This document shows, piece after piece, positions 56,510 through 64,000 of a DNA stretch of 64,000 nucleotides. A model generated the notes under the pieces. It was not told the origin of the DNA. It worked only from the letters and a program-made list of their open reading frames with translations, and did not search any database. The DNA is taken from NCBI GenBank assembly GCA_037447655.1, contig JBBHKE010003324.1, positions 186,001-250,000 on the forward strand, in the 5' to 3' direction. This DNA is from Zygnema cylindricum (lineage: Eukaryota; Streptophyta; Zygnematophyceae; Zygnematales; Zygnemataceae). Positions within the stretch are counted from its first letter, which is position 1; each line of letters opens with the position of its first letter. The position numbers and the translations under genes are program-made.

Positions 56510-57425
56510 TGTTGATATTTGTCTGTTTTCTAAGTCTGTAATAGGATAGAAAAAGGGCAGAGGCAGTCTGCCTCTAACTCCCCTCTTCAAGCCCCCACAC
56601 TTGTTGTAGTCACTAAAGGCTGGATAGGGAGCTAGAGCCATGGCTGCCTAAGCTCTCTAGAGAAGACAAGGGGTAAATTAGTAATACTTACCAAAAGGTA
56701 TTTGATGGACCCAAGAATTGATCCTGGTACCTACCGTTCGTCAATTCGACATTAGCCGGTAACTTTATCCATTTAGACTAGAGCTGGTATTACGACGTCT
56801 GGGGTTTGATAATTATTTAGATAGTTACACGTAGACTAGTTCATTTAACTGGAAATATATACGTGTTGCATAGATACAGTTATGTATAGTACGGAGTACA
56901 GATTTATTAATTGAAACGGATACCGCGCATTTGGTTCGACCGCGAAACAAATACCGCGCGTCTATTTTCAACGGCTAGCAATATAGCCAGATTTAATCGG
57001 ACGGCCGCGATAGGCGCTGTTGATATTTGAGTATTTTATAGGTCTGTATTAGGATAGAAAAAGAGCTGAGGCGGTCTGCCTCTAACTCCCCTTTCCAAGC
57101 CCCCATACTTGTCGTAGTCACTGAAGGCTGGATAGGGAGCTAGAGCCATGGCTGCCTAAGCTCTCTAGAGAAGACAGGGGGTAAATTATGTAGTCTTACC
57201 AAAAGTTAGTTGACGGACCCAGGAATTGATCCTGGTACCTACCGTCCATCAATCCGCGTTAGCCGTTAGCTCTAGCCGTTATGTCTAGAACAGATATTAC
57301 GATATATAGGGTTTGACAAATATATAAATCGTTATATGTAGATTAATCCGTTTAACGGCTAATAGATACTTAGTACATAGATACAGTTTAATTTAGTACG
57401 AAGTACGGAATGGGGGCAGAACGGA

Positions 57426-57518
57426 TACCGCGCATTTGTTTTGATAGCGAAACAAATACCGCGCATTTGTTTCGACAGCGAAACAAATACCGCGCATTTG
57501 TTTCGATAGCGAAACAAA
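57426..57518 (+). repeat. Tandem 31-bp hairpin units, three copies
   Basis: Units start TACCGCGCA at 57426, 57457 and 57488. Each holds TTTGTTT(C/T)G and CGAAACAAA as inverted arms around 4 bases. The H LTR has one such unit. The 3' LTR of I also has three (about 60553-60650), with the arm order of one unit partly inverted. Confidence 0.9.
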
Positions 57519-57707
57519 TACCGCGCGTCGAATTTCAGCGGCTACGATTATAGCCGGTCTTGATCGGACGGCCACGATAGGCGCCGCGATCACGGAAAAG
57601 GCATTTTTGGCGTTTTACGGTCTTTGTCACGTCATGTGACACGTGGCGTGATAACATTGGACTACGGGAATTCCGGAGATTACAGGAACTAATCCTGATT
57701 TGACACG

Positions 57708-57890
57708 TGTCGACATTTTGGCCATGTCGTACAATGGCCGTACAGAAAGTACACCGGCACCTGTACTTTTCTGTACGACACAGTAATTTGATTGGTGCCA
57801 TACTTCAGTAGATAGAGTTTCAGAGAGGGAATAGGACTTAGAAAATTTTGGGTAGGCAGCTGCCTCTCCCAGAGAGCACCCTGTATAAAT
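57708..57890 (+). promoter_or_regulatory. Element I LTR promoter: G-box, GTAC cluster, CCAAT, TATA
   Basis: A palindromic GACACGTGTC is near 57701-57711. GTAC occurs at 57729, 57740, 57749, 57763 and 57773. An inverted CCAAT (GATTGG) lies near 57790 and TATAAAT at 57884-57890. The order is the same as in C and G. Binding factors are not known; bZIP/bHLH at the G-box and SBP at GTAC are guesses. Confidence 0.6.
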
Positions 57891-58239
57891 GGCAAACTTT
57901 GGCCAGCCATAACTATTAATTTACTTGACCATTTTCAGTGATTCTTTTTGCTGCGGACTTAGGGGAGTTTAGGCTACACAGGGGTGTAGTCGGTCAGAGT
58001 TTTTGTCTGCCAGGGTGGCTGTATTTCTAAGGGAAAGTCAAAGTGGGTGAATGTGTCCAAATCTCATATTCTAACTTTGCATTCTGTGGTGGAACTGAGC
58101 ACACAGAAAGTGTTATTTCACAGGGGTGAATCTATATTGGGGTTCTGACTGTCAAGGGGTCAGTCACTTGGGTTTATATTAACTTGGAGTCGGCACTATC
58201 TAGATTAGCTTCTTTTGGATCTGCATACTCTGAGGGCCA

Positions 58240-60159
58240 ATGGAGGTCTCAGAGTTTCAGGTTATGGGCCCACCATCTAGGGTGCCTATGTTTGATGGAA
58301 CAGGCTTCACGTATTGGGCGTTTACAATGGAGGGATTGCTTTTCGAGAAGCACTTATGGGGAATTGTTGCGGGACAAGTGAGATGTCCGCCACCTAGCTT
58401 TGGAGGAGCTTACTACGGAGAATCATCTGAGACTGTCCAGAATATCACCCAGAGTTCAGATGCAACGGAAGGTGAAGGGAAAAACCTTTCCGTGGATGGG
58501 GAAATAGGGGAGAAGGAAAAAGGGACACCTATGGTGAGGGGAGCTAGGCTCTCAGCTATGGTACCACATGTAGGGAATAAAACTGAAGAAAATGACAGGA
58601 AAATATGGGAATACAAAAACACTATAGCAAAACATCTCATACTTAGATATGTGTCTAAGTCGATAGCTATCACTCTTTTAAGTCTAACCAAGTCTTCGGA
58701 GATATGGGAAGCACTAACTCAGATTTATAAGAGTGAGACTATTCAGAGGCAGCAATTAGTAAAACAAGAAATAGATGCCTACGTTTATAAAGGCGGTAGC
58801 ATGATAGAGTTTTGTAATGATATTGCTGCGTTATATGTTGAGCTTACTAGTGCGGGATATGTAGAATTTGAGGAGAGAAAGATTAATACACTAATTATGA
58901 AACTCCCAGATGAGTACGAAAACATAATTTGTCGTATGCAGGCAATGGATGGCTCCTCATGGACTTGGAGCTTTACCATGGGGATAATTCTTGTGAGGGA
59001 AAGCACTTTGGAGCTTCGTAGGGGAAAGGACAGGGTCAATGCATTTTCAGCTGGTGGTGATTGGCGGAATCGTGATGAGAGGAACGGCGGTGACGAGCGG
59101 AAGCGTGATGAGAAGAACGGTGGTGACGAGCGGAAGCGTGATGAGAGAAAGAAAGACAAAGGTAAACCTTATCGGAACTTTGGTGGAAAGAGAGGGAGAG
59201 GAAAAGGCACGGGAGCTTTGAAAAAAGGGGTTTGCTTCTTTTGTAGGGAACCGGGTCATTATATGGAGGAATGCCCTTGTTTGGAAAAACTTAGAAGTTG
59301 GAATGTGGATGAGGAGGACGAAGAGGAAGAGGAGAAAGAGGATGAAGAAAAATTGGAGCTTCTTCACATCGGTAGAATGGGGAAGAGAGAAAAGTACACA
59401 GAAATAGGACGAAGGCAACAGTGTGCTTTTGGAGGTATAAGGGAAGTAAAGAGAGAGGAGATACTTGAAGAAGTTCAAAATATTGAGGATAGTTTCATAA
59501 ATATTTTGGAAACAGAAAACTGGTCGGAAAGGGAGACTTCAACGGATTCCGAGGAAAGGGGAGAATTAATTCTAGAGGGGGTTTTAAAAGATAGGGGAGA
59601 AGAGAAATATTTATTGGGAATTAAAATAGAAAGTGATAGTGGAAAGAATTCCATGGGAGACAGTGAGGGAAGTTCAGAAAATGGGGTAATTATCATGGAT
59701 AAAAATATGATTACGGAAGATGTAGATCTTATGAGGAACTTAGTGGGGACTAGTGGTTTTTGGGAATATTTGGAGGTGGATGGATTTGACATCACTACTT
59801 GGTGTGATGTCTCTTGTGAAGATGTGCCTGTAAAAGGGTTATCATCCGGGTATGTGTTGAAGGTTGGGGATGGGGCTGGTTGTTTGAATTTCAAGAGGGA
59901 AAGTGGATTTAGTGTGGATGGAAAAGGGAAGAGGTGGATAAAATCTTTGCTCGGGTTTATGAAAAATGGGATGTTAAATAAAATATGTGATACAATTATC
60001 ATTTCAGTTCATTTTATCCACTGTGTTAAATACTTAAGTTTTATGAAAGGAAAAGGAAAAAGGAAAAAGAAAAGAAAAAGGGGAGGGGGTGTTTGTTTAC
60101 TTGTTTGTGGAAGTCAAAAGAAAAATAGACTAGAAAATAAGGGGAGTGTTGATATTTGA
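58240..60159 (+). CDS. Element I Gag fused to catalytically dead Pol remnant
   Basis: A 639-codon ORF without any break. Residues 1-7 are encoded in the LTR and 8-12 in the primer site. The copia Gag region has LWGIVAGQ, KHLILRYVSKS and KLPDEYENIICRMQ (to about residue 260). A repeat-rich basic stretch (RDERNGGDERKRDEK, about 270-310) follows. The zinc knuckle is CFFCREPGHYMEEC (residues 332-345, all four ligands present). The next segment is acidic, then a protease-region scrap (RRQQCAFGGIRE). Then come shortened linker, RT and RNase H pieces (EEKYLLGIKIES, DVDLMRNLVGTSGFWEY, DITTWCDVSCEDVPVKG, WIKSLLGFMKNG), with no DSGAS, DDE or YVDD. The Lys-rich tail runs to about residue 620. An alternative start is the ATG in the primer site (58264). 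It should package RNA; the Pol remnant has no known role. An intact frame at about 3% LTR divergence may reflect selection. Confidence 0.9.
   Translation: MEVSEFQVMGPPSRVPMFDGTGFTYWAFTMEGLLFEKHLWGIVAGQVRCPPPSFGGAYYGESSETVQNITQSSDATEGEGKNLSVDGEIGEKEKGTPMVRGARLSAMVPHVGNKTEENDRKIWEYKNTIAKHLILRYVSKSIAITLLSLTKSSEIWEALTQIYKSETIQRQQLVKQEIDAYVYKGGSMIEFCNDIAALYVELTSAGYVEFEERKINTLIMKLPDEYENIICRMQAMDGSSWTWSFTMGIILVRESTLELRRGKDRVNAFSAGGDWRNRDERNGGDERKRDEKNGGDERKRDERKKDKGKPYRNFGGKRGRGKGTGALKKGVCFFCREPGHYMEECPCLEKLRSWNVDEEDEEEEEKEDEEKLELLHIGRMGKREKYTEIGRRQQCAFGGIREVKREEILEEVQNIEDSFINILETENWSERETSTDSEERGELILEGVLKDRGEEKYLLGIKIESDSGKNSMGDSEGSSENGVIIMDKNMITEDVDLMRNLVGTSGFWEYLEVDGFDITTWCDVSCEDVPVKGLSSGYVLKVGDGAGCLNFKRESGFSVDGKGKRWIKSLLGFMKNGMLNKICDTIIISVHFIHCVKYLSFMKGKGKRKKKRKRGGGVCLLVCGSQKKNRLENKGSVDI
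58260..58274 (+). other. Primer-binding site of element I (half-tRNA type)
   Basis: GGTTATGGGCCCACC on the first internal base, followed by A, so 16 bases fit the complement of the plant initiator tRNA-Met anticodon arm as I recall it. Its ATG is the complement of the CAT anticodon and is in frame with gag. Confidence 0.88.
60130..60146 (+). other. Polypurine tract of element I
   Basis: CTAGAAAATAAGGGGAG before the 3' LTR. The ORF runs through it (RLENKGSVDI) and ends 13 bases inside the LTR, so here the ORF overlaps both LTRs. Confidence 0.87.
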
Positions 60160-61388
60160 GTATTTTATAGGTCTGTATTAGGATAGAAAAAGAGCTGAGG
60201 CGGTCTGCCTCTAACTCCCCTTTCCAAGCCCCCATACTTGTCGTAGTCACTGAAGGCTGGATAGGGAGCTAGAGCCATGGCTGCCTAGGCTCTCTAGAGA
60301 AGACAAGGGGTAAATTATGTAGTCTTACCAAAAGTTAGTTGACGGACCCAGGAATTGATCCTGGTACCTACCGTCCATCAATCCGCGTTAGCCGTTAGCT
60401 CTAGCCGTTATGTCTAGAACAGATATTACGATATATAGGGTTTGACAAATATATAAATTGTTATATGTAGATTAATCCGTTTAACGGCTAATAGATACTT
60501 AGTACATAGATACAGTTTAATTTAGTACGAAGTACGGAATGGGGGCAGAACGGATACCGCGCATTTGTTTCGATAGCGAAACAAATACCGCGCATTTGTT
60601 TCGCTATCAAAACAAATACCGCGACATTTGTTTCGATAGCGAAACAAATACCGCGCGTCAAACTTCAGCGGCTAGGATTATAGCCGGTTTTGATCGGACG
60701 GCCACGATAGGCGCCGCGATCACGGAAAAGGCATTTTTGGCATTTTACGGTCTTTGCCACGTCAGATGACACGTGGCGTGATAACATTGGACTACGGGAA
60801 TTCCGAAGATTACAGGAACTAATCATGATTTGACACGTGTCGACATTTTGGCCATGTCGTACAATGGCCGTACATAAAGTACACCGGCACCTGTACTTTT
60901 CTGTACGACATAGTAATTTGATTGGTGCCGTACTTCAGTAGATAGAGTTTTAGAGAGGGAATAGGACTTAGAAAATTTTGGGTAGGCAGCTGCCTCTCCC
61001 AGAGAGCACTCTGTATAAATGGCAAACTTTGGCCAGCCATAACTATCAATTTACTTGACCATTTTGAGTGATTCTTTTTGCTGCGGAATCAGGGGAGTCC
61101 AGGCTACAAATGGGTGTAATCGGTCATAGTTTTTGTCTGCCAGGGTGGCTGCATTTATAAGGGAAAGTCAAAGTGGGTGAATGTGTCCAAATCTCATATT
61201 CTAACTTGCATTTTGTGGTGGAACTGAGCACACAGAAAGTGTTATTTCACAGGGGTGAATCTATATTGGGGTTCTGACTGTCAAGGGGTCAGTCACTTGG
61301 GTTTATATTAACTTGGAGTCGGCACTATCTAGATTAGCTTCTTTTGGATCTGCATACTCTGAGGGCCAATGGAGGTCTCAGAGTTTCA
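60147..61388 (+). repeat. 3' LTR of element I
   Basis: 1242 bp, about 40 differences from the 5' LTR by eye, many of them C/T or G/A. TSD GGCGC follows. Confidence 0.96.
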
Positions 61389-62067
61389 GGCGCCGCGATC
61401 GCAGGATATGTACTTTTGGCGGTTTGCGGTCATCGCCACAAAGGATGACACATGGCCATCAACATTGGATTGCGAAGACACCGGAGATTACGGGAACAAA
61501 TAGATATATGACATGTGTTGACATTTCAGCCATATCGTACGATTATCGTACAGAAGGTACACCGGCACCTGTACTTTTCTGTACGGTACAGTGATGTGAT
61601 TGGTGTCGTACGTCAGTAGATAGGGTCTTAGAGTGAGAATAGGACTTAGAATTTTTTGAGTAGCTAGTCGCCTCTCCCAGAGAGCATTTTGTATAAATGG
61701 CAAACTTTGGCCAGCCATAACTATCAATTTACTTGACCATTTACATTGATTCTTTTTGCTGCGGACTCAACGGAGTCCAGGCTACACAAGGGTGTAGTCG
61801 GTCAGAGTTTTTGTCTGCCAGGGTGGCTGTATTTATAAGGGAAAGTCAAAGTGGGTGAATGTGTCCAAATCTCATATTCTAACTTTGCATTCTGTGGTGG
61901 AACTGAGCACACAAGAAGTGTTATTTCACAGGGGTGAATCTATATTGGGGTTTTGACTGTCAAGGGGTCAGTCATTTGGGTTTATATCAACTTGGAGTCG
62001 GCACTATCTAGATTAGCTTCTTTTGGATCTGCATACTCTGAGGGCCAATGGAGGTCTCAGAGTTTCA

Positions 62068-62830
62068 TATTATCACTCTCACTGAACTGAATCCCTTCCA
62101 CCACTCCCATCTTTTTCATCTCTCTTAACTTGTCTAGATTCACATGCCCAAGCCTCTTATGCCACATCATAATATCATGAACACCAGCATATTAAAGTTT
62201 CTTCTTTTCATTACTTAAAACCAGCCTAAACATCCCATGGCTACCTTTCTCAGCAATGAAATAGACATCCTCCTCAAAACTAGCAGTAAAGACTCCTTCC
62301 CTAGTAGTAGTAAAAAAACCCTTATCATCTAATACGGATGTAGAGATAAGGTTTTTTTTCAGCTCCGGAATAAACAATACATTGGAGAATGTTACTATAG
62401 ATTTCTTTCCTTCTACTAACACTTTCAGATCTACCGATCCTAGAAGAGTAGTGGTGACTATCCTCCCATCCCCGTACTCTATCTCTACGTTGGGAATATT
62501 TCTTATCTTAGTGAACAGGTGCCTATCCTTACACATGTGCATGGAGGCACCTGAATCTACAATACTGCCTGCTTCACCTTTCAATCCACCGTAAGCACAT
62601 TTCTGCCTCCCTGGTATTTCAACCTCGTTTTTCGCCTCCAACTCCTCATCTAAAAGGAGCTCATCGTCCTCGTCCTCGGATTCCGCCTCATGTACCTGTG
62701 TCACAAGGGCCTTTCTCTTTCCTCTCGGGGTACCACCAGTCTGCCTCTCCTTTAACCGATGCTCGGTAAGCTTAGTGCACTCTGCCATATAGTGCCCAAG
62801 TTTCTTACAAAAATGACATAATCCTTTGGG
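62068..62830 (-). pseudogene. copia J protease and pre-integrase (partial, well kept)
   Basis: Part of the 241-codon run 62192-62917. It starts in the zinc knuckle CHFCKKLGHYMAEC, complete. The acidic ESEDEDDELLLDEELE segment follows, then the protease site DSGASMHMC with the catalytic Asp, and the fold blocks VEIEYGDGRIVTTTLLGSVDLKVLVEG. A TAA at about 62192 precedes the pre-integrase finger (HKRLGHVN). The rest is cut off by H. This is the only copia protease here with both a normal active site and a long open frame. Confidence 0.88.
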
Positions 62831-63677
62831 TGCCCTTGGTCCAAACTTGTCGGCCTGATTTTCTGCTCCTTCCCCCAATAGTTTCCGACCGGTTTCCAGG
62901 AATCCTTGTTCCTCCAATCAGTCGCAGTTGCCAAGGCTTGGCCACTCTTTCCTCCCCTTTGGATCTCAATCGTATTCTCCCGAACGAGAATCATCCCTAC
63001 CACTGAGTTCCATATCCACCTTGAGTCCGGCAAGTCCTGCACACGGTTGACTATGTTCTCGAACTCATCGGGTAACTTCATCAGTAAACAGTTAACCTTT
63101 TCTTTTTCACTAAAATCTTTTCCCGCACTCTCTAGCTCCATGAAGAGTGTAGCAAGCTCATTGCAAAAATCCAACATCTTCCCCCCTTTGTATACATACT
63201 CCTTAACTTTCTGATCAACCAACTGTTGTTGCTGAATCATACCACTTCGGTACATCTCTATGAGAGCCATCGAAAGATGTGATGCCCTTGTTACCTGCAA
63301 ATGAGGACATGCAAGTCCTTGAGTGAGATGGCGTAGGATGAAGTGCTTTGCCGCCATATTGTTGAAGTCCCATGTTTCAGTATCATTCTCCTGTTCCTCG
63401 GAATAGGTGACATGAATGCCGAACCAGTTGCTATTGGTGTGGTCGCCTCCTTCTCCTTTCCTTTGTCCACCACCTCTCCTTCCTTTGTTTCCTCCGTTGA
63501 AGGTGAATCCTCTTTCCTGGTAAATCTGCTTCCTTTAAACCCTGGAGGAATTCCAAGACTTGATGGACGCCCCAATCGTCCACTCACTATCCCCCAAAAC
63601 CTTTTTTCGCATAGAGCTCCTATCATCATACTTTCCTAGTATATGAAGCCAGTTCCATTAAAGATTGGTACCCTAGA
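62752..63677 (-). pseudogene. copia J gag (frameshifted)
   Basis: 63291-63629 has MMIGALCEKRFWGIVSGRLGRP and the variable STEETKEGE part. A one-base loss near 63390 shifts to 62752-63357 (AAKHFILRHLTQGL, KLPDEFENIVNRVQ). A TAG in place of TGG precedes MMIGALC (about 63635), the same nonsense change as in C. The ancestral ATG lies in the LTR (about 63713). Confidence 0.88.
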
Positions 63678-63678
63678 G

Positions 63679-63693
63679 GGTGGGCCCATAACT
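63679..63693 (-). other. Primer-binding site of copia J (half-tRNA type)
   Basis: Minus strand AGTTATGGGCCCACC adjoins the LTR; 14 of 15 bases fit. Confidence 0.82.
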
Positions 63694-64000
63694 TGAAACT
63701 CTGAGACCTCCATAAGTCCTCAGAGTGGACAGCTTCCAAGAAGCCTCTAGGATAACCCTGACCCCTTTGTGTTTCAGCAAAAATAACTGCCACCCTGGCA
63801 GACAAAAACTCTGACCAACTTCAACCTTGTGAAGACAAGACTCCCCTGAGTCGATAGCAAAAAGAATCTCTGAATTTGCTCCCCTGAGCAGTAAGTTATG
63901 GAGGGTCAAAGTTGACCTTTTGTACAGAAGCTCTCTGGGAGAGAGGGTCCTATCTTCTAATTTTTCTAAGTCCTATCTCTCTCACAGACTCTATCTACTG
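63694..64000 (-). repeat. 5' LTR of copia J (partial)
   Basis: It starts TGAAACTCTGAGACC and closely follows 4896-5205 of the A LTR. It runs off the window. Confidence 0.92.

Larger units (their letters stand above)
57018..58259 (+). repeat. 5' LTR of element I
   Basis: 1242 bp, TGTTGATA to GAGTTTCA. It contains in order: an antisense tRNA-like segment (about 57195-57300), a 31-bp hairpin array, a G-box region, the GTAC cluster, CCAAT, TATA and the gag ATG (58240). Confidence 0.96.
57018..61388 (+). mobile_element. Non-autonomous copia element I, full length, TSD GGCGC
   Basis: 4371 bp with 1242-bp LTRs that differ at about 3% of sites by eye. The TSD GGCGC is at 57013-57017 and 61389-61393. 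The primer site, polypurine tract and one long ORF are intact. It has no working protease, integrase, RT or RNase H, so enzymes must come from another copia. The structure matches the TR-GAG class described in plants, with the added Pol remnant. Confidence 0.96.
56510..62067 (+). repeat. 3' LTR of copia H, split by element I
   Basis: The LTR parts are 56510-57017 and 61394-62067 (about 1.18 kb together); I and its target duplication lie between. It starts TGTTGATATTTG and ends GAGTTTCA. It has one unit of the TTTG-hairpin repeat near 56930, against three in I. J sequence follows at 62068. Confidence 0.92.
62068..64000 (-). mobile_element. Ty1/copia element J, cut by H and by the window edge
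   Basis: A minus-strand copia with pre-integrase, protease, gag, primer site and the first 307 bp of the 5' LTR. It is cut at 62068 by the H 3' LTR. It may be the other part of F (with about 137 bp lost), but its LTR is A-type and that of F is closer to D-type. Confidence 0.88.

Noticed and set aside
57426-57518. CRISPR-like array
   Set aside because: The 31-bp units are contiguous with no unique spacers, lie in an LTR, and the sequence is eukaryotic.
59047-60002. Minus-strand ORFs of 143 and 175 codons opposite the element I ORF
   Set aside because: They are rich in Ser, Phe and Leu, as expected from the complement of a Lys/Glu-rich coding strand. No independent signal.

Overview
The window is one block of nested LTR retrotransposons, with no host gene, rRNA, functional tRNA gene or CRISPR array that I can support. 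Element style and base composition (moderately AT-rich) suggest the nuclear genome of a streptophyte with a repeat-rich genome: a charophyte alga or an early-diverging land plant fits at least as well as a flowering plant. That is inference; nothing here fixes the species. Two element groups fill almost all of it. Letters and numbers below are my own labels.

Group 1 is Ty1/copia (elements A, C, D, E, F, G, H, I, J and solo or partial LTRs K, L, M). LTRs are about 1.0-1.25 kb (TG...CA), the polypurine tract is CTAGAAAATAAGGGGAG, and the primer-binding site GGTTATGGGCCCACC touches the 5' LTR. That site is complementary to the anticodon arm of initiator tRNA-Met, the half-tRNA priming known from Drosophila copia, not the usual tRNA 3' end. 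The gag reading frame starts inside the 5' LTR and runs through the primer site. The LTRs also carry a cluster of GTAC motifs before a TATA box and an antisense tRNA-like segment.

Group 2 is a Ty3/gypsy family (copies 1-5) with a cytosine-5 DNA methyltransferase domain between protease and reverse transcriptase, and a C4HC3 PHD-type zinc finger after the integrase. Copy 3 (about 38.9-49.8 kb) shows the whole order: LTR, long proline-rich Gag, zinc knuckles, protease, methyltransferase, RT, RNase H, integrase, PHD. Copies 1 and 2 keep the methyltransferase in the same place. Copy 4 keeps a decayed PHD. All are broken by stops and frameshifts. This writer-plus-reader design is the most notable thing here.

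Layout: 1-5942 copia A (minus). 5943-29055 gypsy copy 1 (plus), split by copia C (6372-12723, TSD CCTAA) and copia D (14579-27499, TSD CATCA); D is itself split by copia E (16881-23375, TSD TCCAT). 29056-32083 gypsy copy 4 (minus). 32084-32544 chimeric LTR L. 32768-38868 gypsy copy 2, split by LTR M (33022-34825) and solo LTR K (35793-36825, TSD CTTCA). 38889-49797 gypsy copy 3. 49798-50268 gypsy copy 5 fragment. 50274-53879 copia F (minus). 53880-55754 rearranged copia pieces with a fold-back. 55755-62067 copia H, split by I (57018-61388, TSD GGCGC). 62068-64000 copia J (minus).

Element I is non-autonomous but carries an uninterrupted 639-codon ORF: a full Gag with zinc knuckle fused in frame to shrunken, catalytically dead pieces of Pol. 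H carries the same kind of derivative, so this is a family that appears to have spread in this form.
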